From Prevotella sp. (lineage in GTDB: Bacteria > Bacteroidota > Bacteroidia > Bacteroidales > Bacteroidaceae), in the NCBI GenBank assembly GCA_021204605.1, contig JAJPZD010000189.1, forward strand, positions 1 through 24,875: a stretch of DNA of 24,875 nt, read 5' to 3'. The notes under the pieces were generated by a model, which saw nothing but the letters and a program-made list of their open reading frames with translations, searched no databases and was not told the DNA's origin. This document shows, piece by piece, positions 7,221 through 14,703 of the stretch. The stretch's first letter is position 1. Each line of letters begins with the position of its first letter. Position numbers and translations under genes: made by a program.

Positions 7221-8351
7221 ATGGAAAATAAGAAATTACGCGTTGCAATAACGCATGGAGATACAAATGGCGTAGGGTATGAGGTGATATTCAAGACCTT
7301 TGCCGACCCGATGATGCTTGAGCTATGCACCCCGATAATCTACGGTTCCCCGAAGGTGGCGACCTATCACCGTAATGCGCTTGGCATACAGGGAAATTTC
7401 ACGATAATCAGTAATGCGGCAGAAGCCCATAGCGGAAAGCTGAATTTACTGACAACCTTTGATGAGGAGGTGAAAGTGGAATTTGGTCAGCCGTCAAAAG
7501 AGGCAGGAACGGCAGCATACAAAGCATTGGAAAGAGCGATGGAAGACTATAAGCAAGGACTTTTCGATGTGCTTGTAACAGCCCCGATAAACAAAAGCAA
7601 CATACAGAGTGCCGATTTCACCTTCTGCGGACATACAGAATATATCGAAGATCGGATAGGCGAAGGCGAGAAAGCCCTGATGATATTGCTGAATGGCAAT
7701 TTAAGAGTAGCACTTGTAACCACCCATTTAGCGATAAAAGACATTGCCGGTGCTATAACGAAAGAGAAGATTATCGAGAAAGCCACGATATTCAGCAGAT
7801 CGTTAAGACGAGATTTCCGTATATCAACACCACGTATAGCCATATTATCGTTAAATCCCCATTGCGGAGATGGAGGATTGCTGGGAACGGAGGAAGAAGA
7901 AGTGATAATTCCGGCAATCAAAGAACTGTCGGAGAGCGGTATATACACATTCAGGCCATTTGCGGCAGACGGTTTTTTCGGGCGAGGCACATACGAGTCA
8001 TTTGATGGTGTCTTGGCGATGTATCATGATCAAGGACTTGCCCCATTCAAGGCACTTGACACAGGAAGTGGAGTGAATTACACTGCAGGTCTGCCATTGG
8101 TGCGCACCTCTCCAGAGCACGGCACTGCATACGAGATAGCAGGCAAGGGAGAGGCTGATGAGGAGTCGTTCCGCCATGCCATATTCTTCGCATTGGACGT
8201 GTTCCGCAACAGGGTGAATTATGACGAGCCGTTTGCAGACCCTTTGCCGAAGTTGTATCACGAGAAGAAAGAGGAGGGAGAGCGGCCAAGGCTTCCATTC
8301 CCTAAGAAGAATACAGAGGCACAAGAGTGTAAACCGGAACAAGAGGCATAA
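7221..8351 (+). CDS. pdxA: 4-hydroxythreonine-4-phosphate dehydrogenase PdxA
   Basis: Catalyses NAD-dependent oxidation and decarboxylation of 4-phosphohydroxy-L-threonine in the DXP-dependent pathway to pyridoxal 5'-phosphate. The 376-residue protein shows the N-terminal ITHGDTNGVGYE, the CGHTEY motif (136-141), and the three metal-binding histidines H169 (TTHL), H214 (NPHCGDGG) and H269 (MYHDQGLAPFK), followed by the TSPEHGTAY substrate loop. It is longer than the roughly 330 residues of E. coli PdxA. Part of the excess is a charged, probably disordered tail after residue 343 (PKLYHEKKEEGERPR...), with no recognisable domain. It follows the DUF4837 gene by 61 bases and precedes the membrane gene by 22, so it is probably cotranscribed with both. 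Confidence 0.95.
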   Translation: MENKKLRVAITHGDTNGVGYEVIFKTFADPMMLELCTPIIYGSPKVATYHRNALGIQGNFTIISNAAEAHSGKLNLLTTFDEEVKVEFGQPSKEAGTAAYKALERAMEDYKQGLFDVLVTAPINKSNIQSADFTFCGHTEYIEDRIGEGEKALMILLNGNLRVALVTTHLAIKDIAGAITKEKIIEKATIFSRSLRRDFRISTPRIAILSLNPHCGDGGLLGTEEEEVIIPAIKELSESGIYTFRPFAADGFFGRGTYESFDGVLAMYHDQGLAPFKALDTGSGVNYTAGLPLVRTSPEHGTAYEIAGKGEADEESFRHAIFFALDVFRNRVNYDEPFADPLPKLYHEKKEEGERPRLPFPKKNTEAQECKPEQEA

Positions 8352-8373
8352 ATCAATCTCCACGGCAAAAGTG

Positions 8374-9366
8374 ATGAAGAAGAAATATCAGAACATATTT
8401 TTTGTGTTCGGTATTGTCTTGCTAATCGTAATGATTACGCAACTCGATTTCAAGGAAGTATGGAACGGTCTGAGAAGCGCCGGCTACTGGTTTTTTGTAG
8501 TACTGTTGTTGTGGGCATTCCTATATGTTTTCAACACCTCCACATGGTATATAATTATAAACAGTGGAGCGGAGAAAAAGACAAAAATAAACTTCCTCTG
8601 GTTGTATAAGATTACAATATCGGGGTTTGCATTGAACTATGCCACGCCTGGCGGGTTGATGGGCGGCGAGCCATATCGGGTGATGTCGTTGTCGCCGGTA
8701 ATCGGCACGGAGCGGGCATCATCATCCGTTATACTCTATGCGATGACACATATATTCAGTCATTTTCTATTCTGGCTGCTTTCGATATTTCTGTTTATAT
8801 TCACTGAGAAAGTTACTTTTGGTATAGGCATAATTTTAACGTTGGCAGGGGCTTTCTGCATAATCGGCATCTGGTTTTTCATGAAAGGTTATGAGAAAGG
8901 CATGGCGGTGAGAGCGATGAATCTGATACGGCACATACCGGGAGTGAAGAAATGGGCAGTAAAATTCATTGATAAGCACAAGGAACAACTTGACACGATA
9001 GACAGTCAGATTGCTGCATTGCACAAGCAAAACAGGAAATCGTTTGTCGCTGCCGTACTTCTCGAGCTGTCGTGCAGGATAGTATCAGCATTGGAAGTGA
9101 TGTTCGTGCTGCTTGTATTGATGCCCCACGTAAATTTCGTTCATTGTATTCTTATCCTCGCATTCACCAGTCTGTTTGCCAATCTGCTGTTTTTCATGCC
9201 TTTGCAGTTAGGCGGTCGAGAGGGCGGTTTTCTGATGTCCACGGCAAGTCTTGCGATGTCCGCCAGTGTGGGTATCTTTGTTGCGTTGATTATAAGGATA
9301 AGAGAGCTAATCTGGACAGCGATAGGGCTGCTTATGATCAAGATAGAGAAGAAAAGGAAGCAATAA
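8374..9366 (+). CDS. Flippase-like / lysylphosphatidylglycerol synthase TM-family membrane protein (UPF0104)
   Basis: A 330-residue integral membrane protein with about eight hydrophobic segments; the first is at 8-24 (IFFVFGIVLLIVMITQL). It contains the two sequence hallmarks of the LPG_synthase_TM family (PF03706): PGGLMGGEPYRVM near 90-102 and PLQLGGREGGF near 283-293. Family members include the flippase half of MprF and many stand-alone proteins whose lipid substrate is unknown. No aminoacyl-transferase domain is attached here, so lipid lysinylation should not be inferred. The frame is open back into pdxA, to 8221. The ATG at 8374 is chosen because the upstream part is a basic, non-family stretch read out of frame from pdxA. 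The stop lies 5 bases from that of the convergent aroB. Confidence 0.85.
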   Translation: MKKKYQNIFFVFGIVLLIVMITQLDFKEVWNGLRSAGYWFFVVLLLWAFLYVFNTSTWYIIINSGAEKKTKINFLWLYKITISGFALNYATPGGLMGGEPYRVMSLSPVIGTERASSSVILYAMTHIFSHFLFWLLSIFLFIFTEKVTFGIGIILTLAGAFCIIGIWFFMKGYEKGMAVRAMNLIRHIPGVKKWAVKFIDKHKEQLDTIDSQIAALHKQNRKSFVAAVLLELSCRIVSALEVMFVLLVLMPHVNFVHCILILAFTSLFANLLFFMPLQLGGREGGFLMSTASLAMSASVGIFVALIIRIRELIWTAIGLLMIKIEKKRKQ

Positions 9367-9371
9367 ACAGA

Positions 9372-10433
9372 TTAATTGGATCCCTCACGCAGGAAGTCGA
9401 GGGCTTCCATCAGTTCCTCTTTTGATGCCGTCTGGTTGATTTTGATGTCACCGATACCGCTAAGTAGAGTGACGTTTATCGTGCCGGCAGTATTCTTCTT
9501 GTCATGTTTCATCAGGTTGATCAGCGTGTCGTAGTCGTCGCACGTGAACAGGAAACTGCCGTATGAATTATTTATATAATTGATAGTCTGGCGCATGATG
9601 TCAGTAGGGAAACCCGTTTTCACGCAACTGAGGTAGAGTTCGCAAACGATGCCGAAAGCCACGGCATAGCCATGTAGCAGGGGATGTGCTGTATGCAGGC
9701 TCAACGCTTCGAAAGCGTGTCCCATAGTATGGCCAAGGTTGAGAGCCTTTCTGATACCTTTCTCGTGTGGGTCCTGTTCAACCACCTTCTCCTTAACCTT
9801 AATGCTGCGTGCCACCATATCCTGTAGTTGAGGAAAGTCAGGATTGAGGATGTCGAAAAGCATCAGCTCTTTCCACATATCCACGTTACTAATCAGACCG
9901 TGCTTGATCATCTCTGCATACCCGGAACAGATGTTTTCTCTATCGAGAGTCTTGAGAAATTCCGTATTGATAATCACCGTCTTGGCATCGTTGAACACTC
10001 CGATTTCATTTTTCAAGCCGTTGAAATTGATGCCTGTCTTGCCACCCACGGAAGCATCGACCATGGCGAGCAAGGTAGTAGGGATATTGATGAAATTAAT
10101 GCCACGTTTGAAAGTAGAGGCAGCGAATCCGCCGAGGTCAGTTACCATGCCCCCGCCGATGTTGAGCAGACAAGAATGGCGTGTGGCGCCGTTGTCACCG
10201 AGCGATTTCCACACGTGCGAGAGCGAATCGAGGTCTTTGTGATTGTCAGAAGCCCCGATAGTTATAACATTAGCACCGTTCAAAAAAGGAATGTTCAAGT
10301 CGAGAACCCTTTGCAGACAATGTTTCTTTGTAGTCTCGTCAACGAGGATGAAAACCCTATCGTGTTCACATTCCTCAATAGCCGTTGAAATCTCATTTTT
10401 CAGGCATTTCGATATAATAATTTTCTGTTCCAT
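9372..10433 (-). CDS. aroB: 3-dehydroquinate synthase AroB
   Basis: Second step of the shikimate pathway: converts DAHP to 3-dehydroquinate with NAD and a divalent metal, in the cytoplasm. The 353-residue protein has the nucleotide-binding GGGMVTDLGGFAA (93-105), the PTTLLAMVDASVGGKTGIN block (118-136), and metal ligands E174 (GYAEMIKHG), H235 (NLGHTMGH) and H254 (LLHGYAV). It is full length by family standards. It is a single-gene unit; the other shikimate gene here, aroQ, lies 7.5 kb away on the same strand. Only 5 bases separate its stop from that of the convergent membrane-protein gene, and there is no hairpin between them. Confidence 0.95.
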   Translation of the reverse strand: MEQKIIISKCLKNEISTAIEECEHDRVFILVDETTKKHCLQRVLDLNIPFLNGANVITIGASDNHKDLDSLSHVWKSLGDNGATRHSCLLNIGGGMVTDLGGFAASTFKRGINFINIPTTLLAMVDASVGGKTGINFNGLKNEIGVFNDAKTVIINTEFLKTLDRENICSGYAEMIKHGLISNVDMWKELMLFDILNPDFPQLQDMVARSIKVKEKVVEQDPHEKGIRKALNLGHTMGHAFEALSLHTAHPLLHGYAVAFGIVCELYLSCVKTGFPTDIMRQTINYINNSYGSFLFTCDDYDTLINLMKHDKKNTAGTINVTLLSGIGDIKINQTASKEELMEALDFLREGSN

Positions 10434-10525
10434 GCTTTATTAATATGAAGATAATTTATATGATTATTCTGGTCAATATCACTTGGATGAAGTGCATTGG
10501 CAGGAAGAAATCGTTATAATAAATG

Positions 10526-10533
10526 CAAAAATA
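10526..10533 (-). promoter_or_regulatory. Probable -7 element of aroB
   Basis: On the minus strand TATTTTTG fits TAnnTTTG. The -33 position is T-rich but lacks a clear TTTG. It implies a leader of about 85 bases. In the same intergenic stretch (10434-10644) I see no convincing -7 element for the plus-strand barrel gene at 10645. Confidence 0.4.
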
Positions 10534-10644
10534 GTGATTTATGTCGATAAATAAAACTTTTCGGACAATTTTACGTTATAATAGACTAAACAAAACGAGA
10601 AAAAAAACGTCATATATAAAAGGTGTAATAACAAATTCTAAAAA

Positions 10645-13600
10645 ATGAAAAAAATACTCTTCTTGATGTATCTTATGTTGACCTCTGTAACGCTGTCTGC
10701 CCAAGAAGCGAAAATCTCAGGACGCATTGTTGACAGGGACAACAAGGATGCGGTGATAGACGTTACCGTGCAGTTGTTGCAGAAAGACAGTACATATATA
10801 GATGGAACATTGAGTGACGAATACGGAGAGTTTGAGATTGCGGTTCCTGACAATGGCACTTATTTACTGAAATTCACGAGTGTCGGTTACAAGACCATGT
10901 ACAAGGAGGTGAAGATCAAGGAAGGTATGAGTGTTGCATTGGGCAAGATAACCCTGAATGGAGATGCCATAATGCTGAAAGAGGCGACAATATTAGGACA
11001 GGCGGCGCGGGTTACTGTCGTGGAGGACACCTTTGTCTATAATGCAAGTGCCTACCGTACGCCGGAGGGGTCAGTGGTTGAGGAGCTTGTGAAGAAATTG
11101 CCTGGTGCACAGGTTGACGATGAGGGAAATATCAAGATCAACGGCAAGGAAGTGAAGAAGGTGCTTGTTGACGGTAAGGAGTTTATGACGGGCGACACGC
11201 AGACGGCGTTGAAGAACCTGCCGACATCCATTATAGAGAAGGTGAAGAGTTACGATGAGAAGAGCGACTTGGCGAAGATTACGGGAATAGACGACGGAGA
11301 TGAGCAGACTGTTCTTGATTTTGGAATAAAGAAAGGTATGAACAAGGGGTTCTTGAGTAATGTAGATTTGTCCATAGGAACACATAGCAGGTATTCAGAA
11401 CGTCTTATGGCAGGCTTGTTCAAGGAAAAGACCAAGGTGATGCTTTTCGGGAACGCCAATGATACCAACGACAAAGGATTTCCAGGAGGAGGCGGTGGTG
11501 GCCGTTTCGGAGGCGGGAGCCAAGGACTGAATGCATCGAAGATGGTAGGAGCAAATTTCAATTATGATTCAGGCAATGACAAGTTAACTTTGGATGGCAG
11601 TGTGAGGTGGAACCATAAGGACGGCGATTTGAAAACAGAAGAATCGTCAGAGAACTTTGTCAGTCAGACAGGTTCATTCTCCAACAGTTTGAGTCAGAGC
11701 TACTCTCGTTCTGACAGTTGGGATGCCCGTTTGCGTTTGGAGTGGAAGCCCGATTCGATGACGGATATCATGTTCCGTCCTAATTTCACGTATTCAAAGA
11801 GCGACAGCAGGTCGATGTCAACGAGTGGGTCGTACAACGAAGATCCTTATCAGTATGTGTCTGATCCGTTGTCGGATGCGTCGATAGCAACGATGGCTGG
11901 TGACAGTTTGATGGTGAACACAAGGAGCAACAATTCAATCTCGTACAGCGAGAGCAAGTCGGTGGGCGGTATGCTGCAGTTGAACCGCAAATTGAATAGC
12001 AAGGGGCGCAACGCCACGTTGAGGGGCGATATCAGTTACAGTGAGAGCAACAGCAAGAGTCTTTCCACGTCAGATGTGCACCTATATCAGGTGCTGAACG
12101 CATTGGGAGTTGACTCCACGTATCAGACCAACAGGTACAGTTATACCCCTACAAAGACTTGGAGTTATAGCTTGCAGGCGACATACAGCGAGCCGATATT
12201 CAGGGCGATGTTCCTGCAGTTGAGTTATAAGTTCACATACAACTACAACAAGAGCGACAGGGCGACATACGATTTCAGTAATATAGGAGAGGAGTTTTTC
12301 AGTGGTATCACGCCGATGTACAGAGGGTGGGGAGATTATTTCACCCGTTTGGACAATCCCTATACCGATTATTTGGATGAAGACCTCAGCAGATATTCAG
12401 AATACAAGAACTATATCCACGAGATACAGTTGATGTTGAGAGTTATAAGAACGAAATACACGCTCAATGTAGGAGCGATGCTGCAGCCGCAGATGACGCA
12501 TTTCATACAGAGTTATCAGGGAGTGAATACTGATACAGTGCGCAATGTGGTGAACTTCACGCCGACTCTCGACTTCCGTTATAGGTTTTCCAAAATCAGC
12601 AATCTACGGATTAACTATCGTGGAACTACCAGTCAGCCGAGCATGAGTGATCTTCTTGATATAACCGATGACAGTGATCCGTTGAACATCACGAAAGGTA
12701 ATCCTGGTTTGAAGCCGTCGTTCACCAATTCGTTCCGACTGTTTTACAACAACTACATAGAGAGACACCAACAAGCCATTATGACGTTTGTGAATTACAA
12801 CAATACACGCAACAGTATCAGCAACATGGTGACATACGATGAGACGACAGGCGGACGTACCACGAAACCAGAGAATATCAACGGCAACTGGGATATAAAT
12901 GGAGCATTCATGTACAATACGGCGATTGACTCTGTCGGTTATTGGAATATCAGCACATTCACCAATGCAAGTTACAACAATTATGTTGGATATCTTGCAC
13001 TTGACAACACATCAAATTCGCAGAAGAACACCACTCGCACCACTACAATAAGTGAGCAGTTGACGGGCAGTTTCCGCAACAGTTGGCTTGAGGTGTCGCT
13101 TGATGGCTCTTTAAATTACACCCATTCACGCAATATGTTGCAGAGTGCGAGCAACCTTGATACATGGACATTTGCATACGGAGCATCGTTTAATTTCTAT
13201 CTGCCATGGGGCACGAGTTTGTCAACCGATCTTCATGAGAACAGCCGTCGGGGATTCAGCGACAGTTCGATGAATACTAATGAGTTGATTTGGAATGCGC
13301 AGGTCAGTCAGGGCTTTCTTAAGGGGAAAGCGTTAACGGTGTCTTTGCAGTTTTATGACATCTTGCACAACCAGAGCAATTTGAGCAGGACTATTAATGC
13401 CATGCAGAGGAGCGATACACGTTACAACAGCATCAATAGTTATGGTATGGTTCATGTGATTTACCGTATGAATATGTTTGGAGGGAAGAACTCCAACCGT
13501 GATATGCACAGAGGTCCTGGTGGTCGTCCTGACGGACCGCCAGACCGTGACCATGATGGCCGTGGCGGCCGTCCACCAATGGGTGGAGGCTTCGGAGGTC

Positions 13601-13647
13601 CTGGTGGAGGCCCAGGTGGTGGTCCAGGTGGAGGCGGACGCTTCTAA
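10645..13647 (+). CDS. Outer-membrane beta-barrel protein with carboxypeptidase-regulatory-like domain (OMP_b-brl_3 type)
   Basis: The 1000-residue protein begins with a signal peptide cut after SAQ (residue 20). Residues 22-105 form a carboxypeptidase-D regulatory-like beta domain (ISGRIVDRDNKDAVIDVTV ... GYKTMYKEV). A plug-like region follows at about 125-215 (SVVEELVKKLPGAQVDDEG, VLVDGKEFMTGD). The remainder is a long series of alternating polar/aromatic strands typical of a TonB-receptor-like barrel of the PF14905 group. I see no TonB box, no SusD partner and no glycan genes next to it, so the substrate is unknown. Two glycine-rich stretches stand out: an internal loop at 280-292 (GGGGGGRFGGG) and a tail of about 45 residues ending GGGGRF, partly encoded by a 12-base tandem repeat. 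A strong hairpin terminator follows the stop. Confidence 0.88.
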   Translation: MKKILFLMYLMLTSVTLSAQEAKISGRIVDRDNKDAVIDVTVQLLQKDSTYIDGTLSDEYGEFEIAVPDNGTYLLKFTSVGYKTMYKEVKIKEGMSVALGKITLNGDAIMLKEATILGQAARVTVVEDTFVYNASAYRTPEGSVVEELVKKLPGAQVDDEGNIKINGKEVKKVLVDGKEFMTGDTQTALKNLPTSIIEKVKSYDEKSDLAKITGIDDGDEQTVLDFGIKKGMNKGFLSNVDLSIGTHSRYSERLMAGLFKEKTKVMLFGNANDTNDKGFPGGGGGGRFGGGSQGLNASKMVGANFNYDSGNDKLTLDGSVRWNHKDGDLKTEESSENFVSQTGSFSNSLSQSYSRSDSWDARLRLEWKPDSMTDIMFRPNFTYSKSDSRSMSTSGSYNEDPYQYVSDPLSDASIATMAGDSLMVNTRSNNSISYSESKSVGGMLQLNRKLNSKGRNATLRGDISYSESNSKSLSTSDVHLYQVLNALGVDSTYQTNRYSYTPTKTWSYSLQATYSEPIFRAMFLQLSYKFTYNYNKSDRATYDFSNIGEEFFSGITPMYRGWGDYFTRLDNPYTDYLDEDLSRYSEYKNYIHEIQLMLRVIRTKYTLNVGAMLQPQMTHFIQSYQGVNTDTVRNVVNFTPTLDFRYRFSKISNLRINYRGTTSQPSMSDLLDITDDSDPLNITKGNPGLKPSFTNSFRLFYNNYIERHQQAIMTFVNYNNTRNSISNMVTYDETTGGRTTKPENINGNWDINGAFMYNTAIDSVGYWNISTFTNASYNNYVGYLALDNTSNSQKNTTRTTTISEQLTGSFRNSWLEVSLDGSLNYTHSRNMLQSASNLDTWTFAYGASFNFYLPWGTSLSTDLHENSRRGFSDSSMNTNELIWNAQVSQGFLKGKALTVSLQFYDILHNQSNLSRTINAMQRSDTRYNSINSYGMVHVIYRMNMFGGKNSNRDMHRGPGGRPDGPPDRDHDGRGGRPPMGGGFGGPGGGPGGGPGGGGRF
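13597..13638 (+). repeat. 12-base in-frame minisatellite encoding GPGG units
   Basis: Three successive 12-base units (13597-13608, 13609-13620, 13621-13632) and a half unit encode Gly-Pro-Gly-Gly repeats at the C-terminus of the barrel protein. They differ at only a few third positions. Copy changes would remain in frame and alter tail length only. Confidence 0.8.
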
Positions 13648-13655
13648 AAATCATA

Positions 13656-13703
13656 CATCCGACATTTTGCATGATAAAGTGCAGAATGTCGGATGATTTT
13701 TAT
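13656..13703. terminator. Strong intrinsic terminator after the barrel gene, probably bidirectional
   Basis: A 16-base-pair stem (13656-13671 with 13680-13695; one U-G wobble, otherwise perfect) encloses an 8-base loop and is followed by ATTTTTATT. On the minus strand the stem is followed, after five bases, by five T residues, so it may also end transcripts coming from cobS. Confidence 0.85.
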
Positions 13704-13750
13704 TGATTATTATGGTTTTATTATGAAAGGCTGAATTTAGGCGGATAATT

Positions 13751-13870
13751 ATGAAAGAACTGTTGGAAAAGGCACTTGCGATAGCAACGGAAGCGCATAA
13801 ATGTCAAGGGGACAAACGTATGCCATCCACTGTGAAAAGTGAGATATATGTTATTCTTTCCAATTGTTGA
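13751..13870 (+). pseudogene. N-terminal remnant of an HD-domain (RelA/SpoT-type) phosphohydrolase gene
   Basis: A 39-codon frame (ATG 13751, TGA 13868-13870). Its first 17 residues, MKELLEKALAIATEAHK, read like the start of bacterial HD-domain guanosine-polyphosphate hydrolases, which continue '..GQ.DKAG.PY..HP'. Here CQGDK still fits, then the similarity stops abruptly (RMPSTVKSEIYV...) and neither the HxxxHP segment nor the HD pair appears in any nearby frame. I read this as the surviving 5' end of a gene deleted up to the end of cobS, whose stop codon begins 3 bases further on. The resemblance is from memory of the family and needs a search. A short functional peptide is less likely. Confidence 0.55.
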
Positions 13871-13872
13871 TT

Positions 13873-14697
13873 TCAGAATAAAGTCCAAAGTGATTGCGTG
13901 TTGATGAATTGAGCGGATATGCAGATATAGAAAGACAGTTCAATGAGAAGGAAGAGTGCACCGCAACAATCGCCAGTGTAGCCACGCAGTTTTTTCCAGA
14001 TAAACAGGTAAAGGAAATACATCACTATGCCGGGAACGAAGATCAGCAAGTCCCATCGCAACAAGCCGTGTCCGAGATACAGCAAGGCAGCGAGTGGCAA
14101 TATACCCTGGAAGAACATTAATATGCAGGCACGGATATTCATTTTGCGATAGATTACATGAGCCTTAGAATCCTCCTCGGTGCGGGCGTAAGGCAACATC
14201 ATTGTAGTCTGTCCGGCGAGCATCTTACTGTATGGGTCGGCAGCGAATACGGCAAGAGCGGCGAAAGATGGTGATAGTGTATGTAGGCAGAAGAACAGCA
14301 GGAGCAAATAAAGCACCAGTCCGAGAACACCGTAGGTTCCGATACGGGAGTCTTTCATTATTGCAAGTATTCGGTTGCGGTTGTTGCCACCGCCTCCAAA
14401 GCCGTCGAAGAAGTCAGTCAAGCCGTCCTCATGCAGAGCACCGGTTAACAGAATCCTGCAAACAATAGCGAGCAATACTGTTATCGCGTGAGGAAAGACG
14501 AGGCCACCGAAATAAAGGATTACAGCCATCAAACCGCCGGTGAGCCAACCAGTAAGAGGCCAGTATTCTACAACGGCCTCATAGCAGTGGGGTGGCGGCT
14601 GGTGTATGCGCCAGAAAGGTATTCTGGTGAAGAAAATCAGAGCTGCCCACAGGTTGTCATACCATTTCACATCAGGGCTATTCAGGGATATTTGCAT
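13873..14697 (-). CDS. cobS: Adenosylcobinamide-GDP ribazoletransferase CobS (cobalamin synthase)
   Basis: Joins adenosylcobinamide-GDP with alpha-ribazole (or its phosphate) at the cytoplasmic membrane, the last assembly step of cobamides. The 274-residue protein has several membrane segments, the hallmark GALHEDGLTDFFDGFGGG (about 86-103), the KDSRIGTYG segment (115-123), and RGYTGDCCGA near 237-246. These are the acidic and CobS-specific motifs of the family. It begins 6 bases after the stop of the alpha-amylase gene and is thus probably cotranscribed with it; no cobU, cobT or cobC gene is visible. I looked for a cobalamin riboswitch upstream and saw none. The frame ends beside the HD-gene remnant, suggesting a rearrangement just downstream. 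Confidence 0.93.
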   Translation of the reverse strand: MQISLNSPDVKWYDNLWAALIFFTRIPFWRIHQPPPHCYEAVVEYWPLTGWLTGGLMAVILYFGGLVFPHAITVLLAIVCRILLTGALHEDGLTDFFDGFGGGGNNRNRILAIMKDSRIGTYGVLGLVLYLLLLFFCLHTLSPSFAALAVFAADPYSKMLAGQTTMMLPYARTEEDSKAHVIYRKMNIRACILMFFQGILPLAALLYLGHGLLRWDLLIFVPGIVMYFLYLFIWKKLRGYTGDCCGALFLLIELSFYICISAQFINTQSLWTLF

Positions 14698-14703
14698 TTA
14701 AAA

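Noticed and set aside
9828..10388. 186-codon plus-strand frame
   Set aside because: It is antisense to aroB, whose motifs are complete; no family resemblance.
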